A stretch of DNA of 64,000 bases from Anaerolineae bacterium (GTDB lineage: Bacteria; Chloroflexota; Anaerolineae; Anaerolineales; Villigracilaceae): the NCBI GenBank assembly GCA_017303655.1, contig JAFLCE010000005.1, positions 1-64,000 of the forward strand. Reading direction: 5' to 3'. Below, in pieces: positions 1-7,130 of this stretch; positions within the stretch are counted from its first letter, which is position 1, and every line of letters begins with the position of its first letter. A program made the translations under genes and the position numbers. A model generated the notes under the pieces. It worked only from the letters and a program-made list of their open reading frames with translations. It was not told where the DNA came from and searched no databases.

Positions 1-348
1 ATCCACAAATACCTCCCCATTAATCACGGCAACACCCTCCATCTGTACATCCGGGTCAATGGTGCCCGCCGTGTTGCTGGCAACCGAACCACCCTTTCCT
101 GTCTGAACTTTCACGCCAAGCCCGGACGCGTCTAACAAAGTTTTCTTGAGGATGCTTTGTAAAGACTGGATCGCATTGCGTGCGCCTTCAGACGCATCTT
201 TGACGGGGGCTTCGGCTGTGCTGGGTGCCGTGCCAGATGCGACAAAGCGATATTCGCCTTCGATCACGTCAAATAGTACGGCGCGGGTATTTGCCGCACC
301 GACGTCTATGGCTAGTAGGGAATTGCTGGTGACTAATGAAGTAGGCAT
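1..348 (-). CDS. MutL-like actin-fold ATPase (glutamate mutase L family), C-terminus cut by window edge
   Basis: The reverse strand from 348 reads open to the window edge: 116 codons, beginning MPTSLVTSNSLLAIDVG. Residues 12-21 (LLAIDVGAAN, followed by TRAVLFD) form a phosphate-1 loop of the actin/Hsp70/FtsA/hydantoinase fold. The next residues (EGEYRFVASGTAPST) resemble the N-terminus of the MutL family, proteins of about 600-700 aa often annotated glutamate mutase L in Chloroflexota. The ATG lies 6 bp after the stop of the upstream membrane-protein gene, so it is the promoter-distal member of the operon running from 5252. No glutamate mutase subunits are visible here, so a mutase-reactivation role is only a family label. 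A structural or complex-assembly role with the membrane partners is equally possible. The C-terminal 500 or so residues are missing. Confidence 0.7.
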   Translation of the reverse strand, partial: MPTSLVTSNSLLAIDVGAANTRAVLFDVIEGEYRFVASGTAPSTAEAPVKDASEGARNAIQSLQSILKKTLLDASGLGVKVQTGKGGSVASNTAGTIDPDVQMEGVAVINGEVFVD

Positions 349-354
349 GGAACC

Positions 355-1059
355 TTAGAAAAGTCCGGTAAGCGAATTGATGAAGCCGAGTAGCGAGGTA
401 ATGCGTTCAATGAAGGCGGTCAGTGCGGCAGCATAAACGCCCGCAAAGATCGCGCCCAATGTAATACCAATGAAAATCTGTCCGATCATGGCGATGATCT
501 CGATTAAGCCCAGTCGGCGCGTGGAGCCATCTGCTTTTTGGAGCGCTCCAAAGTGGAAGTAGGCAAGTGTGGTGACGACCCCAAGCAGGAGAATGGCGCC
601 ATTGCCAAGCACTTCACCAGTGCCAATGTTGCGAGCCGCGGCGTTTTGGGCATCAAAGAAATTAATGGTTGCCATTACCTGCGGGATCAAAGTGCCGATC
701 AACGCGCCAGCAATGGTGACGGCGGCACCGGCTCCCACGAGAAATGCCATCACCAGGCGGGCTACCCCCGAAAGGCGCGGAGAAGCTTTCATCAACATGA
801 AGAGAAAGCCAAGCCACGGGACGATAAGCAGCAACCCCTGGTTGATATCACCGCTTTGTACGAGCGCGAGTGTCGGCAGGAAGAGCTTTGGGTAGAGCAC
901 CTGCCAGAATGTGATCGCTGCCACATAGCCGGATGCCACGCCCACAAAAAGATAAATGGCGATCTTGAAAAGCGGGTTATCACCGATCAGGTAACTAAGC
1001 ACCATGAGTGTGAGGATGAAACTCAATATTCCGGTAATAAGGTCGATAGAAAATGCCAT
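355..1059 (-). CDS. Polytopic membrane protein of unknown function
   Basis: This 234-aa protein has about six hydrophobic segments (roughly residues 5-27, 31-55, 76-92, 103-130, 152-172 and 188-222) and almost no soluble domain. It has no recognised catalytic motif. The ATG is one base downstream of the stop of the zinc-ribbon gene, and its own stop is 6 bp before the MutL-like gene, so it is translationally coupled on both sides. I do not recognise a family with confidence. The context suggests an integral-membrane subunit of a complex formed by this operon. A short Gly/Ala-rich helix pair near the C-terminus could be a packing interface, which is inference. Confidence 0.75.
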   Translation of the reverse strand: MAFSIDLITGILSFILTLMVLSYLIGDNPLFKIAIYLFVGVASGYVAAITFWQVLYPKLFLPTLALVQSGDINQGLLLIVPWLGFLFMLMKASPRLSGVARLVMAFLVGAGAAVTIAGALIGTLIPQVMATINFFDAQNAAARNIGTGEVLGNGAILLLGVVTTLAYFHFGALQKADGSTRRLGLIEIIAMIGQIFIGITLGAIFAGVYAAALTAFIERITSLLGFINSLTGLF

Positions 1060-1060
1060 G

Positions 1061-3664
1061 TTAAGCCCCTCTCCGTGCCGCAGCGCGGTCGCGTAACCCG
1101 AGTGTGAGGCTGATCAAGCCGCCGCCCAGGACGAAGATCATGGCGATCAACATTCCAATGCTATAGGCGTCCCAATACACGCGCGCCGTGCCGGGACGTC
1201 CATTATTGTATTGACCTTCTACCAGCGCGCCGCCATACAAACCGGAGACCACACCCGTCACCTGACCCGATTCGTAATACGGTTGGATCATGGGAGCGGC
1301 TTGGGCGCTGGCGACCACAACGAATGGAACCGGCGCACCGGCACGAATATCTTGAGTCTGTTCCACCCAGGCGCGGGCGGCTTCTGCACTGTCGGTCACC
1401 AGAATGATCGCAGCAAATTGATTAAGTAAGGTCACGTTTTGAAGCGGCGGGAGAGTCCATGCCGGTTGCAGGGCAATATCTCTCGGCGCGGCAAGGCTTG
1501 GGTTTTGAGCGAAGGCGCGAATGCCCAACTGTCCGCCAGAGAGGTAACCCAAGTTCACGTAGGCGACTCCTGCCTGGTAGTTGTGAACCGCTAACGGTCC
1601 GGTCATGAAGCGTTCTGCCAGCATCGAACCAGACTCATTGCTGGCGATAAAGGTCAAACGCGGATGTTTCAACAGCAACATATTGTCGAAGAGCGGGGCA
1701 GCGGCAGCTTCCATTTCTGCGGCGCGGGCAGGTTCGTAATCGAACACGACCAACACTGGCGCATCGGCAGGGATGGCTTGAACAACAGCCACGGCATACT
1801 TTAGCTCACTCGGTGGAAGCAGCGGCAGTGAGAAAGAACGTGTGCTTAAGAAGGATGTGCCAATAGTGACGGCAAACAAAATGAAAGCGAGCGCCCAACG
1901 CAACACGCGAGAGCTGCCAAGTTTGCGTTCCGTTTCAAGTGCTTCGGGCGCGGTTTCTGCAGCAAGGATCGCTTCAAGAATACCGGCATGTTTAAGTTGT
2001 TCTTCATTAGCATTCAGCTTGATCGAATAGGCTTTGGGTTTACTGGTGGGAGCATACCCGGTACCGGCAGGCAGAACACCTTGTAAGCCCGCCAACGCTC
2101 CGCCTGATTCAAGCGGCGCATTGCTTACATTCGCAAAAGCGATGGCACTTGCTAGACTATTCTCAGAAGTGTCTGAGGGGCGCATCGCTTCGACCCAGGA
2201 TGGCAATTCATTCGAAGCCATCGCATCCGCATTTGTCATCGGTGCAGGCACCGAGTTGGATGGTTGATCCATCGCATTTGAAAGCCAGTCTGGCATTTCG
2301 GCAAAGAGGGCATCCCCTGAATTAGCAGGCGTGAAGTCGTCTGAAAACGCAGGTACTTCAAAGGGAGCAGGGCTTTGCGGCTCAACCGCTTGCGAAGGAG
2401 TTTCTGCTTCTGCTGAACCAAACCACTTCAATGCATCGGCAGCAGCGTCGCTTTGCCCGACGTCTTCAAACGAAGATTGCGGCGCAGAGGCTTTCAACCA
2501 ATCGGGCAGGTCACTTAGCAGGTCATCTTGCGCGGGGGCTTCACTTTCAAACACGGCAGGCTGTTCAAAAGAACTATTTTCATTGGGCTGCCAGACCGCA
2601 GGTGTTCCCGCATCGACTTTATTTTCCTCTTGCAACCATGCCGGAGACGTATCGGAAGGTTGTGGATTATCTTGATTGAGCCAGGCAGGCAAACTACCCG
2701 TAGTGGATTTCTCCGGTTCAGACTCAGCCGGAACGGATTCAGCGGCAGGAGCTTCTTCTTCGCTGAAGGCAATGCCACCGAGCCCGCTTAACCACTCGGG
2801 CGTATCCGCAGAGGATGGATTCTCAAACGACTGGGCAGACACTTGAGATGCTGTTTCTGCATCTGCCGCCATTTGCTTCAGCCAGTCAGGCGTATCGTTC
2901 GAGGATGATGTATCGAAAGCTTCCGGTTGCTGTGCCGGTGTTTGCGGAGCCGCATTGGTTTTAGTAGATGATTGATTAAACCAATCGGAAGAATCAAATG
3001 AAGAAGGCAAAGGCAGGTCGCCCTGCGTTTGATCGCTACTGTCGCTTGAAAGTGATTTTAGCCAATCTTGAGTTTCGTTTTCAGCAGGGAAAGGCGTGGG
3101 AAATGAAGGTGCCTGCTGTTGAGTTGGGCTTTCACTTGACTGACGGAACCAATCGGTCAGTTCATCTTTTTCACTGGACTGTGCTTCCGTCGGTTGAATG
3201 CCCGCCAGCCAGGGCGGCATCTCGTCATTTTCGTTGGAAGAAAGTTCCTGCGCAAAATCATCCTTGCGCCCCGTTTCCACACGGCGGGTGCCAGTGGTTT
3301 CAGGCTCTTCCGTTTTATGTTTGGGTGAAGCAGTACCAGTAATGCTGGCAAGCCAGTCAGGTACATCTTCTTCATCTTCACTTGCGGCTTGCGATTGCAA
3401 CCCTGCCAGAAAATCTAAACCGGCAGGTTGGCGGGTGGGTTCGGCAGGTTGCTCTGAGCCAGCGGATTCTGATGACCGCGCCGATTCACGTGCCTCTTTC
3501 AGCCATTGCGGCAGGAGCGGTTCCAATTCGCCGGTATCTTTTTTACCTGGAGCCTGACCGGGTTGATAAGAATGACCCGATAAAGGCGTTTGGCATTTTT
3601 GACAAACGTTTTGTGTGTCAGGGTTTTCGGTTCCGCACAGAGGGCAAATGATTATGTCAGCCAT
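1061..3664 (-). CDS. Zinc-ribbon protein with about 12 acidic W-L repeat motifs and a C-terminal membrane domain
   Basis: This 867-aa protein starts with a zinc ribbon (CPLCGTENPDTQNVCQKC, residues 7-24). Residues ~40-560 are low-complexity, rich in Ser, Glu, Pro, Gln and Ala, and dotted with short motifs: VPDWLASI, MPPWLAGI, LTDWFRQS, TQDWLKSL, SSDWFNQS, TPDWLKQM, TPEWLSGL, LPAWLNQD, SPAWLQEE, LPDWLKAS, MPDWLSNA and LPSWVEAM. A transmembrane helix follows around residue 600, then an extracytoplasmic alpha/beta domain of about 230 residues and a last helix near the C-terminus with a basic tail. The stop of the upstream gene directly abuts this ATG. The repeats look like short linear binding motifs presented on a flexible cytoplasmic arm. 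The function is unknown. Confidence 0.8.
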   Translation of the reverse strand: MADIIICPLCGTENPDTQNVCQKCQTPLSGHSYQPGQAPGKKDTGELEPLLPQWLKEARESARSSESAGSEQPAEPTRQPAGLDFLAGLQSQAASEDEEDVPDWLASITGTASPKHKTEEPETTGTRRVETGRKDDFAQELSSNENDEMPPWLAGIQPTEAQSSEKDELTDWFRQSSESPTQQQAPSFPTPFPAENETQDWLKSLSSDSSDQTQGDLPLPSSFDSSDWFNQSSTKTNAAPQTPAQQPEAFDTSSSNDTPDWLKQMAADAETASQVSAQSFENPSSADTPEWLSGLGGIAFSEEEAPAAESVPAESEPEKSTTGSLPAWLNQDNPQPSDTSPAWLQEENKVDAGTPAVWQPNENSSFEQPAVFESEAPAQDDLLSDLPDWLKASAPQSSFEDVGQSDAAADALKWFGSAEAETPSQAVEPQSPAPFEVPAFSDDFTPANSGDALFAEMPDWLSNAMDQPSNSVPAPMTNADAMASNELPSWVEAMRPSDTSENSLASAIAFANVSNAPLESGGALAGLQGVLPAGTGYAPTSKPKAYSIKLNANEEQLKHAGILEAILAAETAPEALETERKLGSSRVLRWALAFILFAVTIGTSFLSTRSFSLPLLPPSELKYAVAVVQAIPADAPVLVVFDYEPARAAEMEAAAAPLFDNMLLLKHPRLTFIASNESGSMLAERFMTGPLAVHNYQAGVAYVNLGYLSGGQLGIRAFAQNPSLAAPRDIALQPAWTLPPLQNVTLLNQFAAIILVTDSAEAARAWVEQTQDIRAGAPVPFVVVASAQAAPMIQPYYESGQVTGVVSGLYGGALVEGQYNNGRPGTARVYWDAYSIGMLIAMIFVLGGGLISLTLGLRDRAAARRGA

Positions 3665-4279
3665 TTAGTTCCCCCCATAAGGTCGGTCTGCGCCGAAGAG
3701 CACGCGGATCCCCGTCAGCAACGCACCGAGAGAGACGCCGATCAAAATTCCACGCGCCCCGCCCAACGCCCAGATCTGTGTCACCCAGGGGCGTAACAAA
3801 GTGCCCACGATGGGAATATCTCCAAAAGGAAGGGTGGCTGAGCCGAGGAAGAGCAGCGCAGCCGTAAGAATGAAGAGCACGCTCATCACATCCAAACGTT
3901 TTTGCAGTAATCGAATGGCGGCATATAACAGTGAAACGGTCAATAGCCCCAAGAGAGCCGTTTCGACAGGGATAATAATGCCGTTCAGGACAATCGCTTG
4001 CACAAGCGGATTCTGCGGAGTAAGTGCCAACGCAATAATGAAAGTAGTCAACATGCCTGCGATCAACACGAAGCTGTAAAGACTTCCTTTTTGGCGTTTG
4101 CGCATCTTATCGAAGTGAACGCCCAACAAGTTGAGCAAGCCTACAAATGCCGCAATCCCGGCAAAAAGAATAGCCCAATCGAGCAACAGAAATTGATAAA
4201 ACGCCAGTTGCGGGAAAAAATACCCAAGCAATACGATCAGTCCTACAAAGATGGCGGTAAGTACAGCGAGGATGCCCAT
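3665..4279 (-). CDS. Polytopic membrane protein of unknown function
   Basis: A start at 4279 gives 204 aa (MGILAVLTAIF...). The longer in-frame reading to 4339 lies wholly inside the upstream gene and is rejected. The ATG overlaps the upstream TAA by one base (TAATG), typical of coupled translation. There are about six hydrophobic helices (residues 3-22, 28-52, 66-86, 93-116, 128-150 and 170-190), with short basic cytoplasmic loops (DKMRKRQK, LLQKRLDV). No motif is recognised. The next gene's ATG directly follows this gene's stop, so the protein is made together with the zinc-ribbon W-L-repeat protein and is likely its membrane partner, which is inferred from context. Confidence 0.75.
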   Translation of the reverse strand: MGILAVLTAIFVGLIVLLGYFFPQLAFYQFLLLDWAILFAGIAAFVGLLNLLGVHFDKMRKRQKGSLYSFVLIAGMLTTFIIALALTPQNPLVQAIVLNGIIIPVETALLGLLTVSLLYAAIRLLQKRLDVMSVLFILTAALLFLGSATLPFGDIPIVGTLLRPWVTQIWALGGARGILIGVSLGALLTGIRVLFGADRPYGGN

Positions 4280-5010
4280 TAGAAAAGCCTCGCGAATTTT
4301 GCTGCTGCTCCACCCAACAACGCAAGGATGACCAGCCAACGCAGAATATCTTGCACGGTCAGGCTGGCAGTGTGTGATGGAGCAGAGTCAAGATACGCCG
4401 CCGCTGCAAATAACTCTTCACCGATCAACGGCTCTTGTGCGCTTGCAAATAGAATGGATTGTCCTGCAAGGTTATCCGAGGCACCGATCAGAGTTGCATT
4501 GGCACGGTCTGATTTATCGGTTAGCAGACCCACTTCAGGTCCGAAATGACCGATCATAATATTTGTGGATACATGTTCATTTTCTACAATATGCATCGCC
4601 CCCGCGGCATAGCTAAAGGGAGTCAACCCGGTAATGCGACCAGATGTGGGTTCATACAACTCATCCACACCGGCTTCTTTGTATGCAGATTGGATCGTGT
4701 CTTGAGCCAGCAGACCGATCACAGGGTCTCCAGCCGACGCCACTGCAGGCATGTCGCTGGAAGAAGTGCGCCCGGCAATCTTTCGTAACAGCGCCAACGC
4801 AGCAAAAGCGGAACCGCCGCGGGCATCGAGCAGACTGCCATGACCGAGCGCGAGATGCAGACGTTTACCGTCTTCGATGCTTAAGCCGAGGGCACGCACC
4901 AGCTTGGTAAAAGCGGGAATCTCCCTCAGTCGTGCGGGGGAACGTCGCTTCCACAAGGTGATGGCACCTAAAAGAATGGTTGTAAAGATAAAGATGGCAA
5001 GTGCGGTCAT
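4279..5010 (-). CDS. DUF6754-like membrane-anchored protein
   Basis: This 243-aa protein has an N-terminal transmembrane helix (residues 2-20), a mostly soluble central region and a C-terminal helix (about residues 222-240). The centre contains 'LHLALGHGSLLDARGGSAFAALALL', 'MPAVASAGDPVIGLLAQDTI', 'PFSYAAGAMHIV' and 'NIMIGHFGPEVGLLTDKSDRAN'. This small-residue-rich pattern resembles proteins labelled DUF6754 in Chloroflexota, an assignment from memory. No catalytic residues are evident. The start overlaps the upstream 81-aa gene by 4 bp (ATGA), and its stop overlaps the next start. Position and topology suggest a bitopic scaffold of the same envelope complex as its neighbours. Confidence 0.7.
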   Translation of the reverse strand: MTALAIFIFTTILLGAITLWKRRSPARLREIPAFTKLVRALGLSIEDGKRLHLALGHGSLLDARGGSAFAALALLRKIAGRTSSSDMPAVASAGDPVIGLLAQDTIQSAYKEAGVDELYEPTSGRITGLTPFSYAAGAMHIVENEHVSTNIMIGHFGPEVGLLTDKSDRANATLIGASDNLAGQSILFASAQEPLIGEELFAAAAYLDSAPSHTASLTVQDILRWLVILALLGGAAAKFARLF

Positions 5011-5252
5011 GAACTCGCTCCAGGGCGATTCAGAAAAGTAGCAAAGGCGCGCGCTTCTGTTTCATCTTCCAACAGATTGGCGATCGCGTTGAGCTGGTCA
5101 CTTTTTACAAAGCCGCCGCTAAAATAAATCGCCTGCGCACCGAGCAGGGCAAGGGGACTTGCTGCTTCGAGAAGCGAGGCGACGAAACCGTGAAGTTGAT
5201 AACGGCGCAACGACTCAGCCCAGCGATGCCAAAATTCGCGCGTTGACTTCAT
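5007..5252 (-). CDS. Small protein heading the unknown membrane operon
   Basis: This 81-aa protein begins MKSTREFWHRWAESLRRYQLHG. It has one moderately hydrophobic amphipathic stretch (VASLLEAASPLALLGAQAIYF, with a break) followed by a charged C-terminal helix (DETEARAFATFLNRP). It is the first gene of a six-gene minus-strand operon and overlaps the next by 4 bp. No Shine-Dalgarno sequence precedes the ATG. A TATACT hexamer lies 10 bp upstream, so the mRNA may start only a few bases before the ATG. The family is not recognised. It could be a peripheral membrane subunit or a regulatory partner of the DUF6754-like protein. Confidence 0.65.
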   Translation of the reverse strand: MKSTREFWHRWAESLRRYQLHGFVASLLEAASPLALLGAQAIYFSGGFVKSDQLNAIANLLEDETEARAFATFLNRPGASS

Positions 5253-5262
5253 AGATAAAGGG

Positions 5263-5268
5263 AGTATA
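5263..5268 (-). promoter_or_regulatory. -10 box (TATACT) of the unknown membrane operon
   Basis: TATACT on the minus strand is separated from the ATG at 5252 by only 10 bp, and no ribosome-binding site lies between. No convincing -35 hexamer is seen at 16-18 bp. The geometry predicts a leader of about 3 nt. Confidence 0.4.
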
Positions 5269-5346
5269 GCATAATTTTAATGTTGTCCCCCGCAATCAAT
5301 TGCGATAAATATTGCAGTTTGGTGAGTTTTTTGAAGAAACACTGTA

Positions 5347-5379
5347 AAAAAGACCCTGGAGTGAAACACTCCAGGGTCT
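5347..5379 (-). terminator. Rho-independent terminator of glgC
   Basis: A perfect 13-bp stem (AGACCCTGGAGTG, 5351-5363, with its complement at 5367-5379) has a 3-nt loop and is followed on the minus strand by a T5 run. It lies 9 bp after the glgC stop. Confidence 0.9.
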
Positions 5380-5387
5380 CGTTGGCT

Positions 5388-6635
5388 TTATGGTGCGATC
5401 ACCGTATCGGTTGGGATCTCAACATCCTTTGGAATGATCACGATGCCATCACGCACATACCATTTTTCATGGTCGATATCGGTATTGCGCGGGAAGGGAC
5501 GAATGGTGACGTTATTTCCGATATGCACATTCTTATCGAGGATGGCGCCTTCGATATGGCAGTTCGAGCCGATCCCGATCGGCAGACCGCCGCGTTCGCG
5601 GTCGTAATAATCCGACCCCATCACAATGCTGTCCTTGATGACACACCCTGCTGCGATCTGGCTGCGGATACCGATAATACAATGTGTAATTTCCGATTTT
5701 AAGACCCGGCTGCCTTCCGCGATCAAAACGTCCTTCAACTGGCTATCCTCCACAATAGAAGCGGGCAAATAGCGTGTGTCGGTGTAAATGGGCAGTTTGG
5801 CATCATAAAAATCAAAGGGCGAACTCGAGGAGGTCAGCATCAGGTTGGTCTCATAGAACGAGCGGATTGTTCCAATGTCCTGCCAGTAGCCGTCGAAATC
5901 AAAACCAAATACCTTGTGAGACTTAATTGCCTGCGGAATGATATCGCCGCCAAAATCGTCGAAGCCTGGGTAATTGCTGATGAAATCCAAAAGCACTTTA
6001 GTGTTGAACATATAGATTCCCATTGAACCGAGGAAAGGTCGTTTGGGATCATCACGACTGACAAATTGATTTTGGATCTCTGGATCTTTGGGCTTCTCAA
6101 CGAAATTGGATATCTTACCGTCGGCTTCGCGCTTCAGGATTCCCAGACGGCTTGCCTCTTCCCTCGGAACTGGTTGCACAGCGACGGTGACATCGGCCTT
6201 ATTCGCCCAGTGATATTCCGCCATGGCTTTATAGTCCATGCGGTACAGATGATCGCCAGCGAGGATCAAGACATACTTTGCACCCGATGCCTGGATCTCC
6301 ATCATTTGCTTGCGGACGGCATCTGCGGTGCCTTGATACCAGTCGGCACTTTCAATCGTCTGTTCGGCCGCCCAGATCTGTACCCAACCCTGATGAAATG
6401 AATCAAAATTGTAAGTACGGGTGATATGCCGATGCAATGAAACCGAGTTGAATTGCGTCAGAACGGCAATTTTGTAGATCTCTGAATTAATACAATTACT
6501 GATGGGAATATCGATGAGGCGGTACTTTCCCGCGATAGGCACAGCAGGCTTTGATCTCATTTGCGTCAGCGGATACAAGCGTGCTCCGCGTCCACCCCCA
6601 AGGATCACAGCCAAAACTTCATTGTACGACGGCAT
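5388..6635 (-). CDS. glgC: Glucose-1-phosphate adenylyltransferase (ADP-glucose pyrophosphorylase)
   Basis: This 415-aa enzyme makes ADP-glucose from glucose-1-phosphate and ATP, the committed step of bacterial glycogen synthesis. The N-terminal nucleotidyltransferase signature is present (LAVILGGGRGARLYPLT, residues 8-24), followed by SKPAVPIAGKYRLID, the catalytic region LILAGDHLYRMDY, the glucose-1-phosphate region FVEKPKDP and GSMGIYMF. The C-terminus is a left-handed beta-helix with hexapeptide repeats, ending DGIVIIPKDVEIPTDTVIAP, as in plant/cyanobacterial-type enzymes. The start is set by a GGGAGG ribosome-binding site. It lies 47 bp downstream of a 34-codon membrane-protein ORF and probably shares its promoter at 6857-6885. 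A strong terminator follows. No other glycogen gene is in the window. Confidence 0.95.
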   Translation of the reverse strand: MPSYNEVLAVILGGGRGARLYPLTQMRSKPAVPIAGKYRLIDIPISNCINSEIYKIAVLTQFNSVSLHRHITRTYNFDSFHQGWVQIWAAEQTIESADWYQGTADAVRKQMMEIQASGAKYVLILAGDHLYRMDYKAMAEYHWANKADVTVAVQPVPREEASRLGILKREADGKISNFVEKPKDPEIQNQFVSRDDPKRPFLGSMGIYMFNTKVLLDFISNYPGFDDFGGDIIPQAIKSHKVFGFDFDGYWQDIGTIRSFYETNLMLTSSSSPFDFYDAKLPIYTDTRYLPASIVEDSQLKDVLIAEGSRVLKSEITHCIIGIRSQIAAGCVIKDSIVMGSDYYDRERGGLPIGIGSNCHIEGAILDKNVHIGNNVTIRPFPRNTDIDHEKWYVRDGIVIIPKDVEIPTDTVIAP

Positions 6636-6682
6636 AAAAAAGCCTCCCGGTACAGCTAAGATGTTAGTGCAATGAAGCTATT

Positions 6683-6787
6683 TTACTTTACACCCCTCAT
6701 CTTGCGAAGGCGATGAAAAACATACACGATCGGGTAGGCCAGCAGAATGAGAAGGTCGAAGAGAACAAAGAATAGTGAGAGTTTCAT
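6683..6787 (-). CDS. 34-aa single-span membrane protein upstream of glgC
   Basis: This is a short ORF with an excellent Shine-Dalgarno sequence (AAGGAG, 8-nt spacing). It encodes MKLSLFFVLFDLLILLAYP followed by IVYVFHRLRKMRGVK. Residues 3-24 form one hydrophobic helix. The C-terminus is strongly basic (HRLRKMRGVK) and so likely cytoplasmic. It sits between a strong promoter (6857-6885) and glgC, with no terminator in the 47-bp gap, so it is probably co-transcribed with glgC. I do not recognise a family. It could be a membrane-tethering or regulatory small protein. The SD, promoter and composition make it unlikely to be chance. Confidence 0.65.
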   Translation of the reverse strand: MKLSLFFVLFDLLILLAYPIVYVFHRLRKMRGVK

Positions 6788-6833
6788 GGCGTTTTCTCCT
6801 TGCGAAACCGTCAGTCAGAATAATTCATATACG

Positions 6834-6853
6834 AACGAACACGTAGGTTCGTT
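6834..6853. promoter_or_regulatory. Inverted repeat at the transcription start of the small-ORF/glgC operon (candidate operator)
   Basis: A perfect 7-bp inverted repeat, AACGAAC (6834-6840) and GTTCGTT (6847-6853), has a 6-bp spacer. It lies directly downstream of the -10 box and covers the predicted transcription start, a classic repressor-operator position. Confidence 0.45.
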
Positions 6854-6856
6854 TCC

Positions 6857-6885
6857 ATTCTACAGTTCGCTTAAGAGCGGGTCAA
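6857..6885 (-). promoter_or_regulatory. Sigma-70-type promoter for the small ORF and glgC
   Basis: The minus strand carries -35 TTGACC (6885-6880), a 17-bp spacer and -10 TAGAAT (6862-6857). The predicted start is near 6850, giving a leader of about 60 nt to the 34-codon ORF. Confidence 0.65.
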
Positions 6886-6905
6886 CCTTATGGTGGGTGG
6901 GATAT

Positions 6906-6938
6906 ATAAAAATCAAACGTCCTCCAATTCTGGAGGAC
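6906..6938 (-). terminator. Terminator of tRNA-Leu
   Basis: An 8-bp stem, GTCCTCCA/TGGAGGAC (6919-6938), has a 4-nt loop and is followed on the minus strand by GTTTGATTTTT. It lies about 40 bp downstream of the tRNA 3' end. Confidence 0.75.
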
Positions 6939-6977
6939 GCAGCGTACCCCTGCGGTATAATTTGCAGGCAAAGTGAG

Positions 6978-7060
6978 TGCCGAAGGAGGGAATCGAACCC
7001 TCATTCCCGGAGGGAACACGATTTTGAGTCGTGCGCGTCTGCCTATTCCGCCACTTCGGC
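6978..7060 (-). tRNA. tRNA-Leu(CAA)
   Basis: The minus strand gives an 83-nt class II tRNA. The acceptor stem is GCCGAAG/CTTCGGC with discriminator A. A D-arm with GG is present. The anticodon stem is CACGA/TCGTG with loop CTCAAAA, giving anticodon CAA (decodes UUG). A long variable arm and a T-arm with GGTTCGATTCC follow. The 3' CCA is not encoded. It has its own promoter and terminator. Confidence 0.95.
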
Positions 7061-7075
7061 TTATTTGCGAACGCA

Positions 7076-7103
7076 AGTATACCACTCCCAACGACAAGGT
7101 CAA
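7076..7103 (-). promoter_or_regulatory. Promoter of tRNA-Leu
   Basis: The minus strand carries -35 TTGACC (7103-7098), a 16-bp spacer and -10 TATACT (7081-7076). The -10 box lies 15 bp before the mature tRNA 5' end. Confidence 0.7.
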
Positions 7104-7130
7104 GACGCACTTGCAAAAAATAAGGAAAAG

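Noticed and set aside
538-1107. 189-codon plus-strand ORF
   Set aside because: Antisense shadow of the membrane-protein gene at 355-1059; no SD and charged, compositionally odd translation.
6956-6961. Plus-strand TATAAT upstream of ychF
   Set aside because: No -35 hexamer at 16-18 bp, and it lies 170 bp from ychF beyond the tRNA gene; insufficient support as a promoter.
6747-7130. N-terminal extension of the ychF reading frame
   Set aside because: The frame runs through the antisense of tRNA-Leu and its promoter. YchF similarity begins exactly at the ATG at 7131.
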